Source: Nevskiaceae bacterium
Lineage (GTDB): Bacteria > Pseudomonadota > Gammaproteobacteria > Steroidobacterales > Steroidobacteraceae
Direction: 5' to 3'
DNA: 64,000 bases
Assembly: GCA_024234075.1 (NCBI GenBank)
Contig: JACKOV010000003.1
Location: 372,001-436,000, forward strand
Shown here: piece by piece, positions 15,896 through 24,858 of the stretch
Numbering within the stretch: the first letter of the stretch is position 1
How the letters are laid out: each line of letters opens with the position of its first letter
The notes under the pieces: model-generated
The model's database searches: none
Told to the model about the DNA's origin: nothing
The model's input: the letters and a program-made list of their open reading frames with translations, nothing else
Position numbers and translations under genes: made by a program

Positions 15896-16971
15896 GGGCG
15901 CGATCCTAGCAAGGCATCGAGCCGAGCGCAGACTTCGTCGACCTCGATCAGGTCCATGACGCCGGGTCGTTCGATCTTGGTGGTCCAGGGCAGTTGCTCG
16001 GGAGTCGAGTTGCGGAAGCGGGCGGCTGCGCGCGCATAGGCGTCGACGCAGTGAGCCCGCGAGCGGTATGGACCGCTGCGTGCCGGGTTGGTGGCTGCAT
16101 ACAGGCCGATCACCGGCAGATCGACCAGGGTGGCCATGTGCACCGGGCCCGAGTCCGGCGAAAGCAGCGCCGTTGCACGCGCCAGCAAGGCGAGCAGTTG
16201 CGGCAGGGTGTCTTTGCCGACCTGGTCGAGCACCGGTACGCCGCTGTGGCGGGCGATCGCGGCGGCCATCTCGCGCTCCAGCACAGCGGGGCCGCCGCTG
16301 AGGATCACGCGCATGCCGTGGCGCTGCACGGCATGGCGGGCGACCGCAGCATAGCGCGCCGCCGACCAGTTGCGCAGCGCGTGGCTCGAGCAGGCGCTGA
16401 TCACCAGAGTGCCGGGGGCCGCCGGATTTTCCTGCGGCGTTTCCGGTACGAGCGCGCGCGCGTAGGCGAGCGCGTCCGGCGGCAGCGGCAGGTCCCAGCG
16501 AAGCGGTTGGGGTTCGACGCCCAGCGCCGTGGCGAAGCCGAGGAAGCTGTCGAGTACATGCTCGCGCTGGCGGGGCGCGACTTGCTCGTCGGTAAACAGC
16601 CACTGCAGCTCGCGTGCCCGGGCACGATCGAAGCCGATCCGGCGCTGCGCCCTGACCATCGTCGATACCAGGCTGGCGCGCAGCGCCAGCTGCAGATGCA
16701 GCAGCAGGTCGAAGTGCCGGCCGGCGAGTTGCCGGCGCAATGTGCGCAGTGCACCGAAACCGGCGCGCTTGTCGACGGTGATAAACTCCACTTCCGGCAG
16801 GAGGGGGGCCATCAGTCGCGCCTCGATCCGGCCGATGATCCAGGTGAAGCGCGCCTGCGGCCAGGCGCGCTGCAAGGCGCGCAGCAGCGGCACGACATGG
16901 CAGGTGTCGCCGATCGCCGAGAGACGCAGCAGGCAGACGCTTCGCGGCGGCTCCGGTACAGGCGCGGGCAC
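15892..16971 (-). CDS. Glycosyltransferase family 9, LPS heptosyltransferase-like
   Basis: Family-9 transferases move ADP-heptose onto the LPS inner core at the cytoplasmic face. Homology starts at SVCLLRLSAIGDTCHVVPLL, the family N-terminus. Further on come ACSSHALRNWSAARYAAVA, ILSGGPAVLERE, and LLSPDSGPVHMATLVDLPVIGLYAATNPARSGPY (nucleotide-sugar site). A GTG at 16971 gives 359 residues, close to WaaC/WaaF length. An ATG at 17100 with GGGAGG 10 nt upstream would add a 43-residue Pro/Ala-rich leader overlapping the start of divergent kdkA, so the start is unsettled. The next gene is DUF6165 (ATGA overlap). WaaC versus WaaF cannot be told apart from the sequence alone. Confidence 0.85.
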   Translation of the reverse strand: MPAPVPEPPRSVCLLRLSAIGDTCHVVPLLRALQRAWPQARFTWIIGRIEARLMAPLLPEVEFITVDKRAGFGALRTLRRQLAGRHFDLLLHLQLALRASLVSTMVRAQRRIGFDRARARELQWLFTDEQVAPRQREHVLDSFLGFATALGVEPQPLRWDLPLPPDALAYARALVPETPQENPAAPGTLVISACSSHALRNWSAARYAAVARHAVQRHGMRVILSGGPAVLEREMAAAIARHSGVPVLDQVGKDTLPQLLALLARATALLSPDSGPVHMATLVDLPVIGLYAATNPARSGPYRSRAHCVDAYARAAARFRNSTPEQLPWTTKIERPGVMDLIEVDEVCARLDALLGSRP

Positions 16972-17038
16972 GGCTCCACTGCCGGATGTGTCCGGCGCGG
17001 CGGTCAGTGGGGCAGGCTCTGGCGCAGGTGGAGGCACG

Positions 17039-17806
17039 ATGGGCGAAGATGGGGTGCTCGGCTCCAGGGCGAAGCGCGTCGAGCTGGGCAGCGGCGCCAT
17101 GCTATACGACACCTCCCGGGCCGGCAATTTGACCCCCGAGTGGTTCGATCCGCTCCACTGGGCGGAGCGTGGTGCGATCGAGGGCGAGGCCCGCGGCCGT
17201 GGCACGACGGTGTTCGTCCGCGACGGCGAGTCGCAGTTCGCGCTGCGCCACTATCGGCGCGGCGGCCTGGTCGGCAAGCTGGTCCGGGATGCCTATCTCT
17301 GGTGCGGCGAAGGCCGCGTCCGGCCGTTCGTCGAATGGCGGCTGATCCACAGTCTGCACCGTGCCGGCCTGCCGGTGCCGGCGCCGATCGCCGCACGCTA
17401 CCGCCGCTCCGGCGGCACCTATACCGGCGACTTGATCACCGCGCGGATCGGTGCGGCGCGTTCGCTGGCGCAGCGGATACACGCTGCGGACTTGCCGCTG
17501 GCCGACTGGATTGCGGTTGGTCGTTGCATCCGCCGCTTCCACGATTTCGGTCTCTGTCATGCCGATCTGAATGCGCACAACGTGTTGTTCGACGAGAACG
17601 GCACGGTCTGGCTGATCGACTTCGACCGCGGACGACTGCGCCGTGCAGGCCTGTGGCGCGATGCGAACCTGGTCCGGCTGCGCCGCTCGTTGCACAAGAT
17701 CAGCGATCCTTTGCCGCCGGGGCATTTCACGGAAACCGATTGGCAATCGCTGCTCGCGGGCTATGCCGCGGCCCCGCTGCGGCCCACCGTGTCGGACCTG
17801 CGCTGA
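17039..17806 (+). CDS. kdkA: 3-deoxy-D-manno-octulosonic acid (Kdo) kinase
   Basis: KdkA phosphorylates the 4-position of Kdo in the LPS inner core, as in Haemophilus and Vibrio, which carry a single phosphorylated Kdo. The 255-residue protein has the KdkA/Rio-like kinase fold: ARGRGTTVFV, ALRHYRRGGLVGKLVRD, PVPAPIAARY, the catalytic HADLNAHNVLF (Asp-x-x-x-x-Asn) and the metal-binding IDFDRGRLR. The ATG has GGTGGAGG 4 nt upstream; a second ATG at 17099 is possible. waaA starts 1 nt after the stop, so Kdo transfer and phosphorylation are made together. It is divergent from the glycosyltransferase gene. Confidence 0.93.
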   Translation: MGEDGVLGSRAKRVELGSGAMLYDTSRAGNLTPEWFDPLHWAERGAIEGEARGRGTTVFVRDGESQFALRHYRRGGLVGKLVRDAYLWCGEGRVRPFVEWRLIHSLHRAGLPVPAPIAARYRRSGGTYTGDLITARIGAARSLAQRIHAADLPLADWIAVGRCIRRFHDFGLCHADLNAHNVLFDENGTVWLIDFDRGRLRRAGLWRDANLVRLRRSLHKISDPLPPGHFTETDWQSLLAGYAAAPLRPTVSDLR

Positions 17807-17807
17807 C

Positions 17808-19199
17808 GTGCGCCTGCTGTACGTCCTGGTCGCCTATCTGCTGGCGCCGATCGTCTGCGGCGTGATGCTGTGGCGCGGCTTGCGCGACCGCAGTCACTGG
17901 GAGAATTTCCGCGAGCGTTTCGGTTACGGTCCCGGTCCCGCGGTCGGCGGCAGCATCTGGGTGCATGCGGTCTCGGTCGGCGAGGTGCAGGCGGCGGCGA
18001 CCCTGGTGCACACGCTGCGCGCGCGCTATCCCGCCGTACCGCTGGTGGTCACCACCGTCACGCCGACCGGGGCGCAGCGGGCGCGCGAGTTGTTCCGCGA
18101 AGGCGTGCTGGTGCGCTACGTGCCCTACGATCTGCCCGGCAGCGTGCGGCGTTTCTTCGATCGGGTGCGGCCCCGCGTCGCGATCATCCTGGAAACCGAG
18201 CTTTGGCCGACGCTGTATCACGAGTGCGGCCGGCGCCGCGTACCGCTGGTGCTGGCCAGTGCGCGGATCTCGCCGCGTTCGGTCGCACGCTACCGCCGGC
18301 TGGCCGGGCTGTTCCGCGAAACCTTGTCGCACGGCATCGTGATCGCCGCACAGAGCGAGGGCGATGCGGCTCGTTTCCGCTCGATCGGCGCGAATCCGGC
18401 GCGGACCCATGTCACCGGCAACATCAAGTTCGATTTCGCCTTGCCGGCCGACATCGCGGCGCGCGGTGCGGCGCTGCGCGAGCGCTATGCCGCCGGCAGG
18501 GCGGTCTGGGTCGCCGGCAGTACCCACGAGGGCGAAGAGGATGCCGCGCTCGACGCCCAGGCGATGGTGCGTGCGGCCGGTATCGACGCTTTGCTGGTGC
18601 TGGTGCCGCGCCACCCCAATCGCTTCGCCGGGGTGGCCGATCGGTTGCAGCAACGCGGCATTGCGTTCATGCGGCGCAGCGCCGAGCAGGGCTCGCCGGA
18701 CGGTCCGCCGGCGGCGGCGAACGGCCTGCGGCGCACGCAGGGTGGTGCCCCGGGAGCCGCCGGGGGCGAGGTGCTGCTGGTGGACACGCTGGGCGAGCTG
18801 CTGGCGTTCTATGCGGCGGCCGATGTCGCCTTCGTGGCCGGCAGTCTGGTGCCGATTGGCGGCCACAACCTGCTCGAGCCGTTGAGCGTGGGCGTGCCGG
18901 CGCTGACCGGCCCGTATGTGTTCAATGCCGAAGACATCGCCCGGCTGCTGATCGATCGGCAGGTCGTGATCAGTGTGCGGGATGCCCGCGAGCTCGCGGC
19001 GACCGTGGTCGCGCTGCTCGAGGACCTGCCGCGCCGCCGGCAGCTGGCGGCCAATGGGCTGGCCGTGCTGGAAGCCAATCGCGGCGCGCTGGCCCGGTTG
19101 CTGCTGCTGCTCGGGCCGGTGATCGAAGGGATAGATCCGATCGTGGCCGGCCGCGAGGATGAGCGGCCTACGGTGCCCTTTCCACCAGCCAGCCGTTGA
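17808..19199 (+). CDS. waaA: 3-deoxy-D-manno-octulosonic acid transferase (Kdo transferase)
   Basis: WaaA transfers Kdo from CMP-Kdo to lipid IVA at the inner membrane. Starting from a GTG 1 nt after kdkA gives 463 residues. Visible: an N-terminal membrane anchor (LLYVLVAYLLAPIVCGVMLW), VHAVSVGEVQAA with the catalytic Glu, TTVTPTGAQRA, ILETELWPTL, TGNIKFDF, AGSTHEGEEDA, LVPRHPNRF and GGHNLLEP. The usual length is about 425. The excess is a Gly/Pro/Ala-rich insertion at about 290-320, between MRRSAEQGS and EVLLVDTLGE. The 3' end overlaps the convergent tolC by 32 bp. With kdkA present, it is probably a monofunctional Kdo transferase. Confidence 0.96.
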   Translation: MRLLYVLVAYLLAPIVCGVMLWRGLRDRSHWENFRERFGYGPGPAVGGSIWVHAVSVGEVQAAATLVHTLRARYPAVPLVVTTVTPTGAQRARELFREGVLVRYVPYDLPGSVRRFFDRVRPRVAIILETELWPTLYHECGRRRVPLVLASARISPRSVARYRRLAGLFRETLSHGIVIAAQSEGDAARFRSIGANPARTHVTGNIKFDFALPADIAARGAALRERYAAGRAVWVAGSTHEGEEDAALDAQAMVRAAGIDALLVLVPRHPNRFAGVADRLQQRGIAFMRRSAEQGSPDGPPAAANGLRRTQGGAPGAAGGEVLLVDTLGELLAFYAAADVAFVAGSLVPIGGHNLLEPLSVGVPALTGPYVFNAEDIARLLIDRQVVISVRDARELAATVVALLEDLPRRRQLAANGLAVLEANRGALARLLLLLGPVIEGIDPIVAGREDERPTVPFPPASR

Positions 19200-20550
19200 T
19201 TTCGGCCAGCGTGTCGCGATCGAGTGTGCCGGCGGCGAGCCGCAGGCGCATGACGTTCAGCACGTAGTCGTAGCGGCTGCGGGAGTAGTTCGTCTGCGCC
19301 TGCACCAGGTTGCGGCGGGCGTCGAGCACGTCGACCGCGGTGCGCGTGCCGACCTCGTAGCCGGCCTCGGTGGCCTGCAGGGCCGTCTGGCTGGACTCGA
19401 GCGCCTGGCGCAGCGCATTGACCCGCGAGATTTCGCTGATCACGCCCAGATAGGCGTCGCGGGCCTGGCGTTCTGTCTGGCGCGAGCTGCGTGTCAGGCG
19501 CTCGCGCGCGGCCTGCCAGCGGTACTCGGACTGGCGCACGCGGGAAGAGGTTGCGCCGCCGCTGAAGAGAGGCACCGAGAGCTGCAGGGCGTATTGGGTG
19601 TCGTCGTTGTCGCTGTCGGAGGTGGTGAGCGCGCCGGTGCGCAGCCGCTGCTCGGAGTCGACAACCGCATTGGAGCGGCTGGCGACCAGATCGACCTGCG
19701 GCAGATGGCCCGAGAAGGCGGCGCGCACGTCGTCGCGCGCGATGTCGGCGGCCAGCCGGCTGGAGATCAGCGCGAGGTTCTGCTCCATCGACAGTGCGAC
19801 CCATTGATCCTCGTCGGCAGGATCGGGCGCGTGCAGCGGCATCGCGGCGCCGGGCTTGGCGAGCGTCGCGTACTTTTCGCCGGTGATTTCGCGCAGCTGC
19901 TCCTGCGCGGACGCGAGCGCGCGCTTGGCGGCGATCACCGCGGCGGCGGCGCTGTCGCGTGCGGCGCGGGCTTCCTGCACATCGGTGATGGCGATCAGAC
20001 CGACCTCGAAGCGCTTGTCGGCCTGTTCGAGCTGGCGCGAAATCGCCTCCAGCGCCGACGATTGCGCCTCGACCGTGTCCTGCGCGGCCAGAACGTTGAA
20101 GTAGGCGTCGCCGACGCGCAAGATCAGCGCCTGCTCCTCGGCCTGGTAGTCGGCTTCGGCCTGCGCAACGGTCTTGTCGGCACGTTTCAGCGCGACCCAG
20201 TTGGCCCAGGAGAACACCGATTGCCGCAGGTCGATGCTCCAACGCTTGTTGGTGGCATCGCTCTTGCCGCTGCGGTCCGAGGGCACCAGCACACCGTTCA
20301 GCACGAACTGGCTGGTGCTGGTGCCGTCGGAATCCGTATGGGTCCGTGCCGCGGCGCCCGAGACTTGCGGCAACAGGGTTGCCAGCGCCTGCGGCTTGGA
20401 TTCGCGCGAGGCCTTGCGCAGCGCGTCGGCTTCGCGGATCTGCGGGTCGCTGGCCTCGGCCCGTTGGAATACCGTCAGCAGGTCTTCGGCATGGACGGCC
20501 GCGGGCGTCGCCGCCAGCATGCCAAGCGTCAGCAGCAGCGCGCGCTTCAT
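19168..20550 (-). CDS. tolC: TolC family outer membrane efflux protein
   Basis: TolC forms the outer-membrane and periplasmic exit duct for tripartite efflux pumps and type I secretion. The 460-residue protein has a Sec signal peptide (MKRALLLTLGMLAATPAAVHA), two repeats of the outer membrane efflux domain with long coiled coils, YALQLSVPLFSGG, and the family ending GTRTAVDVLDARRNLVQAQTNYSRSRYDYVLNVMRLR split over the last 100 residues. GAGG lies 8 nt before the ATG; the longer upstream frame is not used. No pump genes are adjacent. Its neighbour across 106 bp is a PCMT-family methyltransferase in the same orientation, a pairing I recall from related gammaproteobacteria. Confidence 0.95.
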   Translation of the reverse strand: MKRALLLTLGMLAATPAAVHAEDLLTVFQRAEASDPQIREADALRKASRESKPQALATLLPQVSGAAARTHTDSDGTSTSQFVLNGVLVPSDRSGKSDATNKRWSIDLRQSVFSWANWVALKRADKTVAQAEADYQAEEQALILRVGDAYFNVLAAQDTVEAQSSALEAISRQLEQADKRFEVGLIAITDVQEARAARDSAAAAVIAAKRALASAQEQLREITGEKYATLAKPGAAMPLHAPDPADEDQWVALSMEQNLALISSRLAADIARDDVRAAFSGHLPQVDLVASRSNAVVDSEQRLRTGALTTSDSDNDDTQYALQLSVPLFSGGATSSRVRQSEYRWQAARERLTRSSRQTERQARDAYLGVISEISRVNALRQALESSQTALQATEAGYEVGTRTAVDVLDARRNLVQAQTNYSRSRYDYVLNVMRLRLAAGTLDRDTLAEINGWLVERAP

Positions 20551-20656
20551 AGAATATCCTCTGGATAACAAGGACTTATCGGCATTCTTCGGAGTATGAC
20601 AGGCAACTATAACACCGCTGAAACAACTGTTCCAGGCGCCTCCGCCCGCGGCGGAA

Positions 20657-21313
20657 TCAAAACCTGAAGGCCTCGCGATGTGCGGCGCCGTGCAGCGGCG
20701 GCAGGATCGTTTCGAACAGGCTCTCGGCGACCCATTCCTGGCTGCCCAGGCGGCGCACCAGGCGTGCCTCCATGACCGGCGGCTCGCCGACCACGACGAA
20801 CAGCCGGCCACCGATCGCCAGCCGCTGTTCGAAACGCGGATCGGGCAGCGGCAGCGAGCCGGTCAGCACGATCACGTCGTAGCTGCCGTTGCCGAGTGCG
20901 TCGGCCGCGAAGACATCCGCCGCGACGACTTCGGTGCGGCCAAGGTCCAGCGCCGCCAGCCGGGCCCGGGCGGCGTCCGCCAGGTCGGCGTGGATATCCA
21001 GCGAGCGCACGCTACCGGCCTGCAGTGCGAGGCAGGCGGTCAGGAAGCCGGAGCCGGTGCCGATTTCGAGCACCGATTCGTCGGCCTCGACTTGCAATGC
21101 CTGCAGGATGCGGCCGGCGACTTTCGGCGTGAGCATGCGCTCGCCGTGTGGCAGGGGAATCGCCGCGTCGGCGAATGCCAGCTCGCGGAAGTCCGGCGGC
21201 ACGAACTGCTCGCGCGGTACCTGGCCGAGTATCTCGAGCACGCGTGCATCGAGCACGTCCCAGGCGCGTACCTGCTGGTGGATCATCTGTTCGCGTGCGG
21301 CTTCGGTCAGCAT
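20657..21313 (-). CDS. Protein-L-isoaspartate O-methyltransferase family protein
   Basis: Pcm-type enzymes methylate isoaspartyl residues for repair of aged proteins. The 218-residue protein has REQFVPPDFRELAFADAAIPL near residue 34 and PKVAGRILQAL. The SAM-binding motif I is VLEIGTGSGFLTACLA near 80, then SLDIHADLA and IVLTGSLPLPDPRF. The typical PCMT ending with YVPL is replaced by HGAAHREAFRF. Its role may therefore be a variant; members of this kind are common next to tolC. It is transcribed ahead of tolC, probably in one unit. The 229 bp upstream, before the rightward GGDEF-EAL gene, hold no dyad strong enough to annotate. Confidence 0.85.
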   Translation of the reverse strand: MLTEAAREQMIHQQVRAWDVLDARVLEILGQVPREQFVPPDFRELAFADAAIPLPHGERMLTPKVAGRILQALQVEADESVLEIGTGSGFLTACLALQAGSVRSLDIHADLADAARARLAALDLGRTEVVAADVFAADALGNGSYDVIVLTGSLPLPDPRFEQRLAIGGRLFVVVGEPPVMEARLVRRLGSQEWVAESLFETILPPLHGAAHREAFRF

Positions 21314-21542
21314 CGTGGAACTCGCGGCAAGGGCGGTGATTGAACTTAATCCGGGGCGAAGGGCGGCGAAGAAAGGTACGTGGTTTCACCGGCGGTGCCA
21401 AGCCGTCGGTCGATATGGTGAATGGAGGGGGCAGAGTGTGGCCGCTCCGATATGCTCCGGGCATGGCCGCTGCGAGGCGGCGAACAATAACTAACGCGTC
21501 GCAGGTTCACGGGAAGGACTGCGCGCGAGGTCGACGCTGAAG

Positions 21543-23924
21543 ATGTCTTTGCTCGGGTTGTTGTGTCTGCTGCTCGCCATCGTGGCGACCCTGCTGTTCG
21601 TGCTGTATATGATGCAGCGGCGCGAACTGTCGGGGATCGCGGAACTGACGCGGCAGATCGGTCGTGTGGTCGGTGCGCAGGGACCGCCGACCGGCCGGAT
21701 CTATCTGCAGACCGACGAGCCGGAGCTGCAGGAGCTGTCGCAGAGCGTCAACCTGTTGATCGCCCGTGCCGGTCAGCTCGGCGAGCAGCGTCCCGTTTCG
21801 AGCCCGCGGCTGTTCACCGAACTAGCCGATCGCACCCACGAAATCGTCATCGTCCACCGCAAGGTGATCGTGTTCGCGAACCAGCAGTTCGCGTCGCTGG
21901 TGGGCATCGAGCGCGACAAGCTGCACGGCCGCGGTCTCGAGGATCTGGTCACACCGGAGTTTTCCGAGCTGGTGGCGGACGTGCTGCCCAAGCGGCTGGC
22001 CGATGAACCCAGCGCCGACCGCTTCGAGGTCGAGATCATCGGCTTCCAGGCACAGGTCAGCCGCCTCGAACTGAACGTGCAGCGGATCGATTACGAGGGT
22101 GCGCCGGCCCTGCTGATCACCGGCGTCGAGATCGTGCTGACCTCGCAGGTCAAGGCGCTGGCCGAGCCGAGCTATGCGCAGGAGCTGGCCGAGTCCGGTA
22201 TCTTCCGCGCGCCGAACTTCGCCGCCATGCTTGCCGCGCCGCAGGACAGCGCGCCGGCGATGGCGCTCGAGTCGCTGGCCGAGGCGATCGTGACGACCGA
22301 TGCCACCGGCCAGATCGAGTACCTGAACCCGGCCGCTGAGCGCTTGATCGGTACCAGCCGCGATCTGGCGCAGGGCAAGGCGCTGGCCGCGGTGGTCGGC
22401 CTGGTCGACGAGGCCGACCGGCGTACCTTGAGCGATCCGGTCTATCAGGCGCTCGCCAGCGGCGTGCCGGTGAATCTCAGTCGCCGCGCGCTGATGATCA
22501 CCCGCGGCGAAGGCGACGAACGGGCGATCGAGCTGTCGGCTTCGCCGATGCGCTCGGCCGAAGGCGAGATTGCCGGGGCGGTCGTGTTGCTGCACGACGT
22601 CACCGAGTTGCGCGGTTTTGCGCGGCAGTTGTCCTATCAGGCCACCCACGACGCGCTGACGGGCCTGGTGAACCGCCGCGAGTTCGAGCGTCGCCTCGAC
22701 GAGGCGATCACCACGGCACGGCGCGGCGACAGCACCCATGTGCTGTGCTACCTCGATCTCGACAACTTCAAGGTGGTCAACGACACCAGCGGCCATCTCG
22801 CCGGCGATGCGCTGCTGCGCGACGTGGCGCGGCTGCTGCGCGAGGCGCTGCGCGACTCGGACACCGTGGCGCGTCTCGGGGGCGACGAGTTCGGGATGAT
22901 TCTCGGTGGTTGTCCGCTCGACAAGGCGCGGCAGATCGCCGACGACCTCTGCCAGCGGATCGCCGAGTTCCGTTTCGTCTGGAAGGATCGCGTGTTCCAG
23001 ATCGGCGCCAGCATCGGCATCGTCGAGCTGGCCCGCGAGAGCAGTTCGGTCGAGGATTCGCTGGCGGCGGCCGACAGTGCCTGCTACATGGCCAAGCGGC
23101 AGGGCAGCGGCCGGGTGGTCGTCTACTCCGCCCGCGACGAGGCGCTGGCGCGTTCCACCGGCGAGATCCAGTGGCTGCAGAAACTGCAGACGGCACTCAA
23201 GGACCAGCGTTTCGAACTCTACGTCCAGCCGATTGTCCCGGCAGTGGTCGCGGCAGCGGGCACCGGCGACGGCCCGGCGCTCGAGGTGCTGGTGCGCATG
23301 AAGGACGAAACCGGCGTGGAGGTGCAACCGCTGGAGTTCATCCGTGCTGCCGAACGCTACCGCCTGATGGGCCTGATCGACCGCTGGGTCGTGCAGCAGA
23401 CCATCGATGCGATCGTCGACGGCACGCTGCAGGTGCCGGAGGGGCGCTGCGTGGCGATCAATATTTCGGGGCAGACGCTTGGCGACACGCAGTTCCTGGA
23501 GTTCGTCGTCGACGGGCTCGATCGCTCGGGGCTGGCGCCATCGCAGCTGTGCTTCGAGATGACCGAGACCGCGGTCGTGGCCAATCTGGATCATGCGCGG
23601 CGTTTCGTCGGTGTGCTGCACGGCATGGGCTGCCGCTTTGCGCTCGACGACTTCGGTTCGGGTGTCGGCTCGTTCTCGAACCTGCGCAGCCTGCCGCTCG
23701 ATTACCTGAAAATCGATGGTTCGTTCATCCGCAACCTCGACCGCGACTCGGTCAACCAGGCCATGGTGACCGCGATGATCAAGCTCGCACGCACGCTGAA
23801 TTTCAAGGTGATCGCGGAGCAGGTCGAGGACAACGCTGCGCTCGACGTGGTGCGGCAGATGGGCGTCGATTTCGTGCAGGGCTACGCGATCTCGCGACCG
23901 CACAAGCTGCGACTCGCCGCCTGA
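21543..23924 (+). CDS. Membrane PAS-GGDEF-EAL cyclic di-GMP enzyme
   Basis: A 793-residue signalling protein that probably makes and/or degrades cyclic di-GMP. Order: one N-terminal membrane helix (LLCLLLAIVATLLFVLYMM), two PAS-like regions (about 90-200 and 245-360), a GGDEF domain (RLGGDEFGMIL near 443, catalytic motif intact, preceded by LDLDNFKVVND), and an EAL domain. The EAL signature reads EVLVRM near 581; the metal-ligand Glu is kept. NISGQTL, EMTETAVV, DDFGSGVGSFSNL (near 702), KIDGSFI, EQVED and FVQGY are present. Both domains therefore look active. This MorA-like layout is common in gammaproteobacteria. The gene is monocistronic and convergent with the bufferin cluster. Confidence 0.92.
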   Translation: MSLLGLLCLLLAIVATLLFVLYMMQRRELSGIAELTRQIGRVVGAQGPPTGRIYLQTDEPELQELSQSVNLLIARAGQLGEQRPVSSPRLFTELADRTHEIVIVHRKVIVFANQQFASLVGIERDKLHGRGLEDLVTPEFSELVADVLPKRLADEPSADRFEVEIIGFQAQVSRLELNVQRIDYEGAPALLITGVEIVLTSQVKALAEPSYAQELAESGIFRAPNFAAMLAAPQDSAPAMALESLAEAIVTTDATGQIEYLNPAAERLIGTSRDLAQGKALAAVVGLVDEADRRTLSDPVYQALASGVPVNLSRRALMITRGEGDERAIELSASPMRSAEGEIAGAVVLLHDVTELRGFARQLSYQATHDALTGLVNRREFERRLDEAITTARRGDSTHVLCYLDLDNFKVVNDTSGHLAGDALLRDVARLLREALRDSDTVARLGGDEFGMILGGCPLDKARQIADDLCQRIAEFRFVWKDRVFQIGASIGIVELARESSSVEDSLAAADSACYMAKRQGSGRVVVYSARDEALARSTGEIQWLQKLQTALKDQRFELYVQPIVPAVVAAAGTGDGPALEVLVRMKDETGVEVQPLEFIRAAERYRLMGLIDRWVVQQTIDAIVDGTLQVPEGRCVAINISGQTLGDTQFLEFVVDGLDRSGLAPSQLCFEMTETAVVANLDHARRFVGVLHGMGCRFALDDFGSGVGSFSNLRSLPLDYLKIDGSFIRNLDRDSVNQAMVTAMIKLARTLNFKVIAEQVEDNAALDVVRQMGVDFVQGYAISRPHKLRLAA

Positions 23925-23932
23925 AGCGGCGG

Positions 23933-23948
23933 CGCGAGGCTCCTCGCG
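23933..23948. terminator. Hairpin between convergent GGDEF-EAL and bufC genes
   Basis: A palindromic CGCGAGG-CT-CCTCGCG begins 8 nt after the GGDEF-EAL stop codon. It can form a 6-bp GC stem with a 4-nt loop. No U-tract follows on either strand, so termination is inferred only from position. Confidence 0.35.
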
Positions 23949-24018
23949 GGTCCCGCGGCCAGGCCGACCTGCCGGCACCCGCGGTCCGCCCGGCCGCGAA
24001 ATCCCCGCCTGCGGCCAC

Positions 24019-24846
24019 TCAGCTGCCGCGAAATCCCTGGAAGAGGCCCAGCGACACGGCGTTGGCGAGGGCGCGCGCCACGTCGAAGTCCGGCGCGACG
24101 GCGGTGGCCGCATCCCAGGCTTCGCCGAGCGTTCCGCCGCCGACCAGTACGCGCAGCCAGCGGACGTTCGCCGGCTGGCCGCAGCGGCGCGCCTCGGCCT
24201 GCAGACGATCGCAGCGGCGCAGCAGCACGGCCTCGCCGCCGCTATCGAGATCGATCCTGGCGTCGCGGTGCGCGGTTTCGCCGTCGCCCTCGTCGCCGCG
24301 ATTGGCCTGCCAGATGGTGAACACCGGCCAGCGTGATTCGATCAGTCGCAAGGCCGGATGCGGCTCGAAACGCAGATCTGCGGCGCGTGCCGCATCGACA
24401 CCCGCCAGGGCGGCGACGTCCAGCGAGCCCTGTGGTTCGGCGGCCACCAGGCATTCCTGCCAGGCCCACTCCAGGGCCGCGACGTCGGCGAACCAGGCGT
24501 GAGCGGTGCCCGCGAGGCGACGGGCCAGGAAAGCCGCAAACGGCGCGCCGATGCCATGCAGATCGCCACTGCGCGAGGGATGTTCGCGCATGAATTCCAG
24601 CCCGATGTGGTCGAACCAGTCGAGGCCGCCGAGGCGGCGGATCGCCGGGAATTCCAGTGCGAGCACTTTCAGGAAATTGCCATGCACGTTGCGACGATAG
24701 AGCGCGAGCCGGCGAGCGGGCGCGATGCCGTCGTCGCGCAACTGCGCGAGCAGCAGCGGATCGACCGCCGCATCGGCGTCGGCCCGCAAGGCGGCGGCGA
24801 AACGTTTCTGCAGCTCGGCGAGGCTGAGGGTGGTGGATGTCCGCAA
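24019..24846 (-). CDS. bufC: DUF2063 family protein (MbnC-like partner of the MNIO enzyme), bufC-type
   Basis: A 275-residue protein of the DUF2063 family (named a putative DNA-binding domain), which in known RiPP pathways pairs with DUF692 enzymes and helps recruit the precursor. Visible: LAELQKRFAAALR at the N-terminus, ARRLALYRRNVHGNFLKVLALEFPAI (about 41-66, the family hallmark), GLDWFDHIGLEFMREHP, FLARRLAGTAHAWFADVAALEWAW. No ATG is available; I use a TTG with AAGGG 8 nt upstream, 12 nt after the bufB stop. It is the third gene of bufA-bufB-bufC. A DoxX-type bufD, present in many such operons, is not here: the next gene is convergent. Confidence 0.88.
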   Translation of the reverse strand: MRTSTTLSLAELQKRFAAALRADADAAVDPLLLAQLRDDGIAPARRLALYRRNVHGNFLKVLALEFPAIRRLGGLDWFDHIGLEFMREHPSRSGDLHGIGAPFAAFLARRLAGTAHAWFADVAALEWAWQECLVAAEPQGSLDVAALAGVDAARAADLRFEPHPALRLIESRWPVFTIWQANRGDEGDGETAHRDARIDLDSGGEAVLLRRCDRLQAEARRCGQPANVRWLRVLVGGGTLGEAWDAATAVAPDFDVARALANAVSLGLFQGFRGS

Positions 24847-24858
24847 CGTGCGAGCCCT

